Source: Lysobacter spongiicola DSM 21749
GTDB lineage: Bacteria; Pseudomonadota; Gammaproteobacteria; Xanthomonadales; Xanthomonadaceae
Length of the DNA stretch: 41,752 nucleotides
Direction of reading: 5' to 3'
Assembly: GCF_900167055.1 (NCBI RefSeq)
Contig: NZ_FUXP01000017.1
Span: 1-41,752 of the forward strand
The notes beneath the pieces are model-generated. The model worked only from the letters and a program-made list of their open reading frames with translations. It was not told the DNA's origin and made no database searches. Below are positions 17,504 to 25,909 of the stretch, piece by piece (positions within the stretch are counted from its first letter, which is position 1; every line of letters begins with the position of its first letter). A program made the translations under genes and the position numbers.

Positions 17504-18454
17504 TCAACAGCCGAGCGCTGCGCCGACGCGCGCGTGTGCGGCCTTGATGTCCGGCAGGCTGCCTCCACCATCGACCAGTTCGAACGGGCGGCCGATGATG
17601 CACAAATGGGCCAGCAGCGACTCCGGTGATTCGCCACCGACATCAAGGAGCGTGGTCTCTGCGGTCTCCGCCACCAGCACGCCGCACCACTCGGGGATCG
17701 CCGCGGCGAGCTCTTCCACGCCACCCTGCAGCCGCACGGTGATGCGGTGGTCGAATGGTGACCAGGCGACGGCGCGGCGGATGTGCGTCAGGAAATCGTA
17801 GCCGGCATCGCGAGATGTGAAAGCCGGGCCGATGGTGATCGGCGCGGCGATGCGATCGGTGCGGAAGGTGCGCCAGTCGTCGCGGTCGCAATCCCACGCG
17901 GCCAAGTACCAGCGTCGCCCGTAGTTGATCAGCCGGGCCGGCTCGACCTTGCGGTCGCTCTCGCTGCCGTCGTGGCTGCGGTATCGGAACCGCAACTGGA
18001 GGTGGTCGCGACAGGCGGCGGCGATGGTGGCGAGCACGTCGGCATTCACGAGCGGCCCCGACACGTCGACCGACATCGTCACTTCATGCAACGCGCTGGC
18101 ACGACGGCGCACGCGCGCGGGCAGCCACTGGTCGAGCTTGGCCAGCAACTCGCGGGCCGGCTCTTCGATGCCGGCCATCGTCGCGCTTGCCGCACGCAGG
18201 GCGACCGCGAGCGTCACGGCTTCGGTGTCATCCAGCGTCAACGGTGGCAGGATGGCACCGCGGCCGAGCGAATAGCCACCGCCACGGCCGGACGAGGCTT
18301 CGAGCGGGTAGCCGAGGCTGCGCAGGCGGTCGATGTCACGCCGCAACGTGCGGGCGTCGATCCCGAGGCGCGCGGCCAGCTCCGGGCCGGGCCAGTGGCA
18401 CCGGGACTGGAGGAGTGAGGCAAGCCGGAGCAGGCGGGCAGAGGTGGACAGCAT
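17504..18454 (-). CDS. YafY/WYL-family transcriptional regulator
   Basis: A 316-residue regulator. It has an N-terminal winged helix-turn-helix (residues about 1-60, ELAARLGIDARTLRRDIDRLRSLGYPLEA), a WYL ligand-sensing domain (about 135-215, containing RRWYLAAWD and TFRTDRI), and a WCX C-terminal extension. It is divergent from the glutathione transferase gene; the intervening region holds a perfect palindrome (18488-18502) that is a probable operator for both genes. Effector ligand unknown. Confidence 0.92.
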   Translation of the reverse strand: MLSTSARLLRLASLLQSRCHWPGPELAARLGIDARTLRRDIDRLRSLGYPLEASSGRGGGYSLGRGAILPPLTLDDTEAVTLAVALRAASATMAGIEEPARELLAKLDQWLPARVRRRASALHEVTMSVDVSGPLVNADVLATIAAACRDHLQLRFRYRSHDGSESDRKVEPARLINYGRRWYLAAWDCDRDDWRTFRTDRIAAPITIGPAFTSRDAGYDFLTHIRRAVAWSPFDHRITVRLQGGVEELAAAIPEWCGVLVAETAETTLLDVGGESPESLLAHLCIIGRPFELVDGGGSLPDIKAAHARVGAALGC

Positions 18455-18487
18455 GGGATCGCTTCGGTCGGTTCCGACGACTATGGA

Positions 18488-18502
18488 GGACAGTATCTGT
18501 CC
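18488..18502. promoter_or_regulatory. Probable operator of the YafY/WYL regulator
   Basis: GGACAG-TAT-CTGTCC is a perfect 6+3+6 palindrome, centred between the divergent regulator (start 18454) and glutathione transferase (start 18555) genes. A dimeric regulator is expected to bind such a site; assignment to the neighbouring WYL protein is inference from position. Confidence 0.7.
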
Positions 18503-18554
18503 TTGATGGCCGATAGGGTGGCGTCATCCAACCCACCACCGCAAGGAGCACCAC

Positions 18555-19169
18555 ATGGCACTGACCCTCTACCACCACCCGCACTCCCGCTCTGCCGGTA
18601 TCCGCGTGATGCTGGAAGAGCTGGGCGTCGATTACGAAGCAAAGCTCGTGGACCTGCAGGCGGGCGAGCAGCGCAGGCCTGAATTCCTCGCGCTCAACCC
18701 GCTCGGCAAGCTGCCGACGCTGGTGGACGGCGACACCGTGGTGACCGAGCAGGTGGCGGTCTACCTGCACCTGGCCGATCGCTTTCCGGAAGCCGGTCTC
18801 GCGCCCGCCATCGGCGATCCCGAACGCGGGAGCTACCTGCGCTGGTTGGTGTACTACGCCTCCTGCTTCGAGCCCGCCGTGGTCGATCGCTCACTCAAGC
18901 GGGGCCCGGCCGAGCCCAGCGTGTCCCCGTACCGTGACTTCGACTCGATGCTCGGCGCGATCGAAGCACAGATCGAACGCGGGCCATGGGTACTGGGCGA
19001 GCGCTTCAGCGCGGCGGACGTGCTCTGGGGTACCGCCCTGAACTGGACGACGCAGTTCGGGCTGGTGCCGGAAACGCCCGTCATCAAGGACTACATCCAG
19101 CGCACCCAGGCGCGTCCGGCATTCCAGCGGGCGAAGGAGCTGGATGCCGCGTTGCTGGCGGCGGCATAG
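18555..19169 (+). CDS. Glutathione S-transferase family protein
   Basis: A 204-residue cytosolic protein. The N-terminal thioredoxin-like domain begins TLYHHPHSRSAGIRVMLEELG, with a Ser at the usual glutathione-activating position. NPLGKLPTLVDGD holds the cis-Pro, and VVTEQVAVYLHLADRFP contacts glutathione. An all-helical C-terminal domain with FSAADVLWG follows. It conjugates or reduces electrophiles. The start has AAGGAG upstream. Expression is probably controlled by the divergent WYL regulator through the palindrome between them. Confidence 0.93.
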   Translation: MALTLYHHPHSRSAGIRVMLEELGVDYEAKLVDLQAGEQRRPEFLALNPLGKLPTLVDGDTVVTEQVAVYLHLADRFPEAGLAPAIGDPERGSYLRWLVYYASCFEPAVVDRSLKRGPAEPSVSPYRDFDSMLGAIEAQIERGPWVLGERFSAADVLWGTALNWTTQFGLVPETPVIKDYIQRTQARPAFQRAKELDAALLAAA

Positions 19170-19177
19170 GCAATTTT

Positions 19178-19201
19178 CCGGCGTGGCCAATGCCACGCCG
19201 G
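19178..19201. terminator. Ten-bp hairpin between convergent genes
   Basis: CCGGCGTGGC (19178-19187) pairs with GCCACGCCGG (19192-19201) across a 4-base loop, between the ends of the GST and TPR-protein genes. An A/T patch (GAAAATTG read on the minus strand) follows only on that side, so it fits best as terminator of the TPR gene and may serve both. Confidence 0.65.
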
Positions 19202-19226
19202 CTGCATCGGCCGCCGGTGCTGCGAA

Positions 19227-20930
19227 TCAGAACCGCGAAGCCACGAGCTCCACGTCAGCATTCGACCACGCCGTTTCGAACTCGGTGGTGGCGCCGTCCG
19301 CCTCACGCCGGCGCCCCTGCGCCTCCAGGCTTCGGGCCAGTCCCTGCAATGACCATCCATTGCCGGGATTGCGCCGCAGCTCCTCGCGGTAGACCACTTC
19401 GGCCTGCGCGGCTTCGCCGGCATCAAGCAATGCGGCCCCCAGCGCATGGCGGGTGGGAGCATGCCATCCCGGGGGTTCGTCGTAGGGGATGCGGTCTTCT
19501 ATCGTCACCGCTTCGCGCAGCGCGGCGATTTCCTTGTTGGCATCCCCCGTGGCCCGCGCCAGGCCCGCGGTCAGGCTGCGTTCGGCGATCCGTACCGCAT
19601 GCGCGAGCGGGTAGCGCTCCCACACCATCATCCGGTCCATCGCGGGATCCGCGGCCAAGGGCCGCAGGGCCGAAAGGTGCGCACGCGCGTCGTCAGTGCG
19701 CCCCTGTCGGGCAGCCGCGGTGCCCTGCGCGTAGTGCCAGATCGCGGTGACGTAGGGCAGGTCCGGTGCTGGATTGGGCATGGCCGCGATCTCCTCCCAG
19801 CGTCCGAAGCGCACGTGGTCGAACACCGGTGTCATCCAGTAGTGCTGCAGGCCCTCGAAGCCGGGTTCGCGCAGCATCCCCGTGCCGATGATGCGTTCGG
19901 CGGTGGTGGTCGCGGCGCCGCGCGCGATGCCGCTGGCCCCTTCCATGCTGGCCGCGAACCACAGGAAGTGGTGGTTGTGCGGCACGTAGCCGAGCGGGTA
20001 CACGCCGCGCGCATTGGCACCGCATAGCGCGAGGTAGGCGTCGTCCGCTTCCACCGCCCGCTGGTTGGCGATGACCGCATCGTGCCAGCGGCCGACGCGC
20101 GCGTAGATGTGCGCGGGCATGTGCACCAGGTGTCCCGATCCAGGTACCAGGTCCCGCAGCCGGTCTGCGGCCGCTGCTCCACGTTCCGGGGCGTCGGAGG
20201 CCTCGACTGCATGCACGTAGAGATGCAGCGCGCCGGGATGGTCCGGATTGCGTGCCATGACCGACTCGAGCGTCGAGACGATCTCCCTGGTGTGGCCGAC
20301 CGGCTGGTGCTGTTCGTCGTAATAGGACCAGGGCTGCAGATCCATCAGGGCTTCGGCGTGCAGCACCGCGGCATCGAGGTCGTCCGGGCGGGAGGCGGTC
20401 AGCTGGCGGGTCGCGTCGGCCCACGCACGGTCGAGTGCGGTGCGGTCATCGGGTGGCGCATCGGCATAGCGCGCGGCCAGGGCCTGGATGAACGCCTGTG
20501 CCCGCGCATCCGCCTTCGGCACCAGCTCCAGGGCCTTCTGCGTGCGCTGCCAGGCGTCGTCGTTGTCGACGGGGTCCATGCCCGCGTTGACATGGGGACC
20601 GAGCACGTAGGCCGCGCCCCACCAACACATCGCACATTCCGGGTCGAGCTCGGTGGCCCTGACGAACGCGCGTTCGGCGGCGTCGTGGTTGAAGCCGTAC
20701 GCCAGCATCAGTCCCTGGTCGAACCATCGCTGTACCTGCGGGTGGTCGCTGTCGATGGGGAAGGAGTGGTCGCCGAGGCCATCCAGAAGGGTGGTGAGCA
20801 GTGCCGCTTCCGGCGGCGACACCGATGGTTGGGTGGCCGCGACGTCGTCGCGGGTGGTGCAGGCGGTGGCGGCAAGGCATGTCGCGACGGCAGTCGCGAG
20901 CATCGTGGTTCGGGTGGTGGCACGGGACAT
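19227..20930 (-). CDS. TPR-repeat lipoprotein
   Basis: A 567-residue exported protein. The signal peptide ends at lipobox ATAC. The region from about residue 50 reads FPIDSDHPQVQRWFDQGLMLAYGFNHDAAERAFVRA, a TPR start typical of this family, and further TPR-like helical pairs recur to the C-terminus (for example AEVVYREELRRNPGNGWSLQGLARSLEAQGR). Conserved CAMCWWGAAYVLGP and HLVHMPAHIYARVGRW lie between. The family is common in Gram-negatives and lacks a defined role; a periplasmic scaffold is likely. ATG 20930 has a strong AAGGAGG upstream, and the open frame extending beyond it is spurious. Confidence 0.88.
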   Translation of the reverse strand: MSRATTRTTMLATAVATCLAATACTTRDDVAATQPSVSPPEAALLTTLLDGLGDHSFPIDSDHPQVQRWFDQGLMLAYGFNHDAAERAFVRATELDPECAMCWWGAAYVLGPHVNAGMDPVDNDDAWQRTQKALELVPKADARAQAFIQALAARYADAPPDDRTALDRAWADATRQLTASRPDDLDAAVLHAEALMDLQPWSYYDEQHQPVGHTREIVSTLESVMARNPDHPGALHLYVHAVEASDAPERGAAAADRLRDLVPGSGHLVHMPAHIYARVGRWHDAVIANQRAVEADDAYLALCGANARGVYPLGYVPHNHHFLWFAASMEGASGIARGAATTTAERIIGTGMLREPGFEGLQHYWMTPVFDHVRFGRWEEIAAMPNPAPDLPYVTAIWHYAQGTAAARQGRTDDARAHLSALRPLAADPAMDRMMVWERYPLAHAVRIAERSLTAGLARATGDANKEIAALREAVTIEDRIPYDEPPGWHAPTRHALGAALLDAGEAAQAEVVYREELRRNPGNGWSLQGLARSLEAQGRRREADGATTEFETAWSNADVELVASRF

Positions 20931-21035
20931 CGGGGACCTCCTTGGGAAGTCCGGGGCTCCCGTTGTGGACCTGCCCCATGGCCCCGTCAAGTGCCATGTG
21001 TTGATACCGTAGGCGACCTTCTGCAGGAGTCCCGG

Positions 21036-22139
21036 GTGCGCATGTCCCTTACCGTCCGTTGGCTGCGACTTTGCGCGTTTGCATGTCTGGTGGTGCTCTC
21101 CGGCTGTGCCACGGTGGCGCCTCCACCAAGTGGACCCGGCCCCGGCGTGGTGAGGGCGGACATCGCCAGGCGGATGCCCGCGCACGTGGATGACCGGGCG
21201 GGCTGGGCAGCGGACATCCAGATGGCCTTCCAGGCGCTGGAGATCACTCCCAATCCCGAGAACATCTGCGCCGTGCTGGCGGTGACAGAGCAGGAGTCCG
21301 GCTACAAGGCCGATCCGCCGGTAGCGAACCTGCCTGCCATTGCGCGAAGGGAGATCGAACGCAGGGCCGCCGAGGTGCACGTTCCGCGGTTCGTGGTGGG
21401 GCAGGCACTGAAGCTCAAATCCTCTGACCGCCGCAGCTACGAGGAGCGGCTCGCCACGGTGCGAACCGAGCGCGAGCTCAGCGAGCTCTACGAGGATCTG
21501 ATCGGCAAGGTGCCGCTGGGCGGCAGGCTGTTCGACGGGTTCAACCCGGTGGAAACCGGCGGGCCGATGCAAGTGAGCATTCCGTTTGCCGAGGCCAATG
21601 CGGACCGCTATCCGTACCCCGTGCACGCCAGCATCCGCCAGGAAGTGTTCACCCGGCGCGGCGGAATGTACTTCGGGATCGCCCACCTGCTGGGCTACCA
21701 GACGCCGTATACCCGCAAGGTGCATCGCTTTGCCGACTTCAATGCCGGCTGGTACGCCAGTCGCAATGCCGCCTTCCAGAATGCGGTGGCGGTGGCTACC
21801 GGGCGGGAGCTCGCGTTGGATGGCGACCTGCTGGTGCCGGGGGCACCGATGGAGCGGCCGGGCGAAACCGAACGCGCGGTGCGCTCGCTGGCGAATGAGC
21901 TGGGCATGGACGAACGCAGCATCCGCTCGGCGCTCGAGGGTGCCGACCGGCTGGACTTCAACGACTCGTGGCTGTTCAAGCGTGTGTTCGAGCTGGCCGA
22001 AGCCCGCGGTGGCCGGCCGCTGCCGCGGGCGATGATCCCGGGCATCAAGCTCGACAGCCCCAAGATCACACGCGAGCTCACGACGGAGTGGTTCGCCACG
22101 CGAGTGGATGCGCGCTACCGCCGCTGCATGGCGCAGTAG
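21036..22139 (+). CDS. DUF1615 family lipoprotein
   Basis: A 367-residue exported protein. The signal peptide has lipobox LSGC. The body matches the DUF1615 family, which has a lysozyme/transglycosylase-like look: AVTEQESGYKADPPVANL (with a Glu at the usual catalytic place) and NPVETGGPMQVSIPFAE, then FADFNAGWYASRNAAFQ. A cell-wall hydrolase role is inferred from those motifs. GTG 21036 is preferred because AGGAG lies six bases upstream; ATG 21042 is the alternative. It is divergent from the TPR lipoprotein gene. Confidence 0.85.
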   Translation: MRMSLTVRWLRLCAFACLVVLSGCATVAPPPSGPGPGVVRADIARRMPAHVDDRAGWAADIQMAFQALEITPNPENICAVLAVTEQESGYKADPPVANLPAIARREIERRAAEVHVPRFVVGQALKLKSSDRRSYEERLATVRTERELSELYEDLIGKVPLGGRLFDGFNPVETGGPMQVSIPFAEANADRYPYPVHASIRQEVFTRRGGMYFGIAHLLGYQTPYTRKVHRFADFNAGWYASRNAAFQNAVAVATGRELALDGDLLVPGAPMERPGETERAVRSLANELGMDERSIRSALEGADRLDFNDSWLFKRVFELAEARGGRPLPRAMIPGIKLDSPKITRELTTEWFATRVDARYRRCMAQ

Positions 22140-22154
22140 CGTCTCCGCTCCCGC

Positions 22155-22227
22155 TGTAGGAGCGACTTCAGTCGCGACCGCGCAACCTCATCTCCCGACC
22201 GTGGTCGCGACTGAAGTCGCTCCTACA
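22155..22227. repeat. REP/BIME-type inverted repeat (GTAGGAGCGACTTC variant)
   Basis: Two 25-base arms, 22155-22179 and 22203-22227, are exact inverse complements around a 23-base centre. Each arm begins TGTAGGAGCG and contains the smaller palindrome GCGACTTCAGTCGC. This is the REP type common in Pseudomonas/Xanthomonadaceae intergenic regions. It lies between the ends of two convergent genes. A sister copy with GCGGCTTCAGCCGC is at 25041-25117. Confidence 0.92.
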
Positions 22228-22233
22228 AAGGCG

Positions 22234-22698
22234 CTAGCCGGAGCGGCGCTGCTCCACCCGTTCCTTCACCAGCAGCTTGCGGCGGATGAACTCGCTGTGG
22301 GGGACGTGCAGCAGATCCGCCACGCGGCGGACCAGGTGTTCCTCGTGCATGTCCAGCCGGGCATCGGCGAACGCCACTTCCCATAGCCACTCCACCAGCT
22401 CCGCCCGCTGATCCGCGTCCAGACCGGCACGCAGGTCCTTGGTGAGGTCGTAGGTGGACACCGCCTGTCGGCGCGCATCGTGCGCCTCATGCAGCAGGTC
22501 TTCGCGCTCTTCGGGCGAAATGCCGAATGCCTTGCCAATGGCCTCATGGACGATGGCCATCTCCACCTGCTCGCCGCCCTCGTCGGTGACCGACATCTCC
22601 AGCAGCAATGCGGCGGCTGCGCGGGGCAGGGCATGTGGATCGTCGGATGGCTCGTACCGGTTGACGATGCTCTTGAGGTTCTCGAACCAGGAGGTCAT
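22234..22698 (-). CDS. TerB-family protein
   Basis: A 154-residue all-helical protein with the TerB/tellurite-resistance fold: AAAALLLEMSVTDEGGEQVEMAIVHEAIGKAFGIS and LVEWLWEVAFADARLDMHEEHLVRRVADLLHVPHSEFIRRK carry the repeated acidic metal-binding-like helices. Members bind divalent metal or act in membrane stress; most are not resistance genes as such. ATG 22698 follows a good GGAACCTG-type leader and the longer open frame is spurious. It is divergent from the M13 peptidase gene. Confidence 0.88.
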   Translation of the reverse strand: MTSWFENLKSIVNRYEPSDDPHALPRAAAALLLEMSVTDEGGEQVEMAIVHEAIGKAFGISPEEREDLLHEAHDARRQAVSTYDLTKDLRAGLDADQRAELVEWLWEVAFADARLDMHEEHLVRRVADLLHVPHSEFIRRKLLVKERVEQRRSG

Positions 22699-22857
22699 GT
22701 TCAGGTTCCTGTCGCGCGGTGAGCACTTGGAACTGGGGGCGCAGGGCGCGGTGTCAACCCGCCGGCCGCCCGAGTCCGCACTGCAGGCGGTTCCGGACTG
22801 GGGTACAAATAAAGGGTTGCCCCGAGGGGCCGACCGACTGAACCGGAGAACCAAGCC

Positions 22858-24978
22858 TTGAAGAAGACCCTGCTCTGCGTCGCGACCGCCGTCGCGCTTT
22901 CCGTGGCGGCCCCGCTGGCCGCCCGCGATATCGACCGCTGCCAGGATGGCGCCTGCGATCTCCAGCCCCTGTTCCAGGCCGACACCGACGCCGCGGGCGG
23001 CGGCGATGCCATTCCTGCCGCACGCATGGGCGAGTGGGGCATCGACACCGACGGCATGGACACCACCGTCGACCCCGGCGACGACTTCTTCGCCTACGTC
23101 AGCGGCAACTGGGCCGAGAACACCGAGATCCCCTCCGACCGCTCCATGTACGGCTCCTTCCTGGTCCTGCGGGACCTGTCCGAGGCGCGCCTGCGCCAGT
23201 TGGTCGAGAGCTACCCGGCAGGCGATCCCGCCACCGGCGGCGATGCCGCGAAGATCGGCTCGCTCTACCAGGCATTCATGGACGAGGCGACCATCGAATC
23301 GCTGGGCGCCAAGCCGCTGCAGCCGCACCTTGACGCCATTGCCGCAGCGGAAAGCAAGGAAGACATGGCCCGCCTGATGGGCGAGGCACATGGCGGCTTC
23401 GGTGCCAGCCTGTTCGGCGCCTACGTCTCAGACGACCAGCGCAACCCGGACAGCTACGCGCTGTACCTGAGCCAGTCCGGCATCGGCCTGGGTGACCGCG
23501 CCATGTACCTGGACGAGAAGTTCGAGCCGCAGCGCGAGCGCTATGTCGAGTACATCGCCCAGATGCTCGAGCTGGCCGGCTGGGAGGAGCCGCAGCAACG
23601 CGCGGAAGACGTGATGCGCATGGAGACCCGCATCGCCGAGGCGCACTGGACCCGCGCCGACAGCCGCGACCGTTCCAAGACCTACAATCCGGTCGCGCTG
23701 GAAGAATTCGATACCACCGCGCCGGGCTTCCCCTGGTCGACCTTCTTCAACGCCGCCGGCGTCGACTACGCCGAGCAGGCCGTGGTGCGGCAGGACAGCG
23801 CATTCCCGGAGATGGCGAAGGTCTTTGCCGACACCGATCTCGACACGCTCAAGGCCTGGCAGGCCTTCCACGTGGTGGATGAAGTCGCACCGCTCCTGTC
23901 GAAGGAGTTCGTCGACGCCGAGTACGAGTTCCGTGCCAAGTTCCTGTCCGGCCAGCCCGAGCAGCGCCCGCGCTGGAAGCGGGGCGTCGGCTTTGCCCAG
24001 GATGCGATGGGCGAGGCGATCGGCCGCGACTTCGTCGAGCTGTATTTCCCGCCCGACGCCAAGGCCAAGATGGACGAGCTTGTCGCGAACGTGAAGGCGG
24101 CCATGGGTGCGCGGCTCGACCAGCTCGACTGGATGGGGACGGAGACCAAGAAGGAGGCCCGCGCCAAGCTGGAGAACTTCGGCCTGAAGATCGGCCATCC
24201 CGACAAGTGGCGTGACTACGCCGACCTGCAGGTCGTGGCGGGAGACGTGGTCGGCAATGCCGAACGTTCGCGTGGATTCGAGTGGGATTACGACCGCGTG
24301 CGCATCGGCAAGCCGGTGGACAAGGACGAGTGGGGCATGACGCCGCAGACGGTCAACGCCTACTACTCCTCGGTCAAGAACGAGATCGTGTTCCCGGCCG
24401 CGATCCTGCAGCCGCCGTTCTTCGATCCCGATGCCGACCCGGCGGTGAACTATGGCGCTATCGGCGGCGTGATCGGCCACGAGATCATCCACGGCTTCGA
24501 CGACCAGGGCCGCAAGTCCGACGGCACCGGCCTGCTGCGTGACTGGTGGACCGCAGAGGACGCGGAGCAGTTCGAGGCTGAAGCTGCAAAGCTCGGTGCG
24601 CAGTACGAGAGCTATGAGTTCTCGCAGCTGCCGGACATGCACATCAACGGCGCCGTCGCGATGGGCGAGAACATCGGCGATCTCGGCGGCCTGACCATCG
24701 CGCTGGAGGCCTATCGCCGCTCTCTGGATGGCAAGCCGGCACCGGTGATCGACGGCTTCACCGGCGAGCAGCGCCTGTTCATGGGCTGGGCGCAGGTCTG
24801 GCGCACCCTGTGGCGCGACGACGCACTGCGCCAGCAACTGGTGAACGGCACCCACTCGCCGGGGCACATCCGCGCCTTCGCACCGCTGCGCAACATCGAT
24901 GCCTGGTACGACGCCTTCGAAGTGACCGAAGACGACAAGCTGTGGATCGCCCCGGAAGACCGCGTCCGCATCTGGTAA
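22858..24978 (+). CDS. M13-family metallopeptidase (PepO/neprilysin-like)
   Basis: A 706-residue secreted zinc peptidase, usual length for M13. A signal peptide (MKKTLLCVATAVALSVAAPLAA) exports it to the periplasm. The zinc site is His541-Glu542-x2-His545 (GHEIIHGFDDQGRKSDGTG), with the third ligand Glu604 in GENIGDLGG. NAYYSS and the C-terminal PLRNIDAWYDAF are family features. It cleaves peptides. The start is TTG 22858, with GGAGA about eight bases upstream; no ATG fits the signal peptide. It is followed by a strong terminator. Confidence 0.95.
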   Translation: MKKTLLCVATAVALSVAAPLAARDIDRCQDGACDLQPLFQADTDAAGGGDAIPAARMGEWGIDTDGMDTTVDPGDDFFAYVSGNWAENTEIPSDRSMYGSFLVLRDLSEARLRQLVESYPAGDPATGGDAAKIGSLYQAFMDEATIESLGAKPLQPHLDAIAAAESKEDMARLMGEAHGGFGASLFGAYVSDDQRNPDSYALYLSQSGIGLGDRAMYLDEKFEPQRERYVEYIAQMLELAGWEEPQQRAEDVMRMETRIAEAHWTRADSRDRSKTYNPVALEEFDTTAPGFPWSTFFNAAGVDYAEQAVVRQDSAFPEMAKVFADTDLDTLKAWQAFHVVDEVAPLLSKEFVDAEYEFRAKFLSGQPEQRPRWKRGVGFAQDAMGEAIGRDFVELYFPPDAKAKMDELVANVKAAMGARLDQLDWMGTETKKEARAKLENFGLKIGHPDKWRDYADLQVVAGDVVGNAERSRGFEWDYDRVRIGKPVDKDEWGMTPQTVNAYYSSVKNEIVFPAAILQPPFFDPDADPAVNYGAIGGVIGHEIIHGFDDQGRKSDGTGLLRDWWTAEDAEQFEAEAAKLGAQYESYEFSQLPDMHINGAVAMGENIGDLGGLTIALEAYRRSLDGKPAPVIDGFTGEQRLFMGWAQVWRTLWRDDALRQQLVNGTHSPGHIRAFAPLRNIDAWYDAFEVTEDDKLWIAPEDRVRIW

Positions 24979-25000
24979 CAAGTCGTCCGCTCCACAAAAG

Positions 25001-25029
25001 CCCCCCGGCTACCCGGGGGGTTTTCTTCT
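25001..25029 (+). terminator. Rho-independent terminator after the M13 peptidase gene
   Basis: CCCCCCGG (25001-25008) pairs with CCGGGGGG (25013-25020) across CTAC, followed by TTTTCTTCT; an A4 run before the stem makes it partly bidirectional. It is 23 bases past the peptidase stop. Confidence 0.93.
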
Positions 25030-25040
25030 CAGTGAGCCCC

Positions 25041-25117
25041 TGTAGGAGCGGCTTCAGCCGCGACCAGAAACCGTCCTTCCGCGGCATTCCCCAATCGCGG
25101 CTGAAGCCGCTCCTACA
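25041..25117. repeat. REP/BIME-type inverted repeat (GTAGGAGCGGCTTC variant)
   Basis: Two 23-base arms (25041-25063 and 25095-25117) are exact inverse complements around a 31-base centre. Each starts TGTAGGAGCGGCTTC and holds the palindrome GCGGCTTCAGCCGC. It is the same element class as at 22155-22227 but with a compensated base pair change (GGC..GCC for GAC..GTC), as expected for RNA/DNA hairpins under selection. It lies just after the peptidase terminator. Confidence 0.92.
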
Positions 25118-25180
25118 ACCGCATCACGTCTTCCAAAGGCACTGGGCACGGCGATGCAGCCGGCTTCGGCCACATACAAC

Positions 25181-25198
25181 AGCCCGCCGAAGCGGGCT
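25181..25198 (-). terminator. Possible terminator of the small membrane protein gene
   Basis: AGCCCGC (25181-25187) pairs with GCGGGCT (25192-25198) around CGAA. Read on the minus strand it follows the 25222 gene and is followed by GTTGTATG, a weak T-rich tail. Confidence 0.55.
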
Positions 25199-25221
25199 CA
25201 TCGCCAAGGCGTTGCCGCGAC

Positions 25222-25575
25222 CTATTCGAGGACCGCGACGGCCAATGCAATGACGAACACCGCCATGGCGGGTGATCCGACGGCGATCAATTCCAGTCGT
25301 CGCGGTAGCGGGCGCGGTGCCGTCAGCTGCAAGTAGCTCAGAATCCCTGTGATCCCTGCAAACAGTGACAACGCGAAGCAAACCGCGAAGCAGAGCATTA
25401 TCGCGCCGAGCAACGGCATCCCGCAGAACTCGGCGTCCCGGGACGGATTTGGATGCAGGAATTCGACGCGCATATAGGTGAAGAACGCGGCCGGAACGAG
25501 AACCGACATCGCGCCCAAGGTCAGCGAGGCCGTGCGCCATCCGCCGTGCGCTCTGGAGTCAATGGTCACAGGCAC
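25222..25575 (-). CDS. Three-helix membrane protein downstream of a PAAR fragment
   Basis: A 117-residue membrane protein that I do not recognise. Hydrophobic segments lie near residues 17-36, 52-80 and 95-116, with a loop containing FLHPNPSRDAEFCG. The GTG start (25575) lies six bases after the stop of the truncated PAAR gene on the same strand, so the two are probably co-transcribed. Genes right after PAAR genes are often immunity or accessory proteins; that role here is an inference with no family match. Confidence 0.68.
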   Translation of the reverse strand: MPVTIDSRAHGGWRTASLTLGAMSVLVPAAFFTYMRVEFLHPNPSRDAEFCGMPLLGAIMLCFAVCFALSLFAGITGILSYLQLTAPRPLPRRLELIAVGSPAMAVFVIALAVAVLE

Positions 25576-25581
25576 CAGGAA

Positions 25582-25761
25582 TCACTCGCCGCACGCGCGC
25601 GCTTCGGCGCCGCCTGTTGGTGAACCGGCACCAGCACCCGCACCGCCACCGGCATCCACGAGCGCGGCCGGCTGGCCATCAATGTCCGTAAAGGGTGATC
25701 CGCTGACCACCCGGCCGCCGCTCGAGGTGGCGTCTCCGAGTACAACCCACATCCTTGTCAT
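25582..25761 (-). pseudogene. PAAR-domain gene with internal deletion (59 codons left)
   Basis: The open frame starts MTRMWVVLGDATSSGGRVVSG and continues SPFTDIDGQP, aligning over about 31 residues with the intact PAAR protein at 30184-30879. At residue 31 it jumps to a Gly/Ala-rich tail (VDAGGGAGAGAG...ARACGE). The middle of the PAAR cone, including the metal-binding Cys/His segment (KATCPKHQG...ACGC) of the intact copy, is missing. The reading frame is kept and a GGAGAAAAC ribosome site remains. It cannot fold as a PAAR tip. It may be a deletion remnant that still drives the membrane protein gene behind it. Confidence 0.8.
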
Positions 25762-25909
25762 GTTTTCTCCGTGTCCTTCGACCTGTGAAGTCTAGCGGAG
25801 TCGCGGATCGGCGCTGTTGGTCCGGAGCTCCTTCTCGCATAACCTGCAGATTGCAGTACGCACTCCGGGGATGGAGCCTGCGTGTCATCGATGCCAAAGA
25901 GGTTGTCTG

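Noticed and set aside
19227-21725. Very long minus-strand open frame covering the TPR protein and beyond
   Set aside because: The part above 20930 lies antisense to the DUF1615 lipoprotein gene, and a strong ribosome site and signal peptide mark the true start at 20930.
22141-22233. CRISPR-like repeat
   Set aside because: Only two inverted arms, not direct repeats with spacers; it is a REP element.
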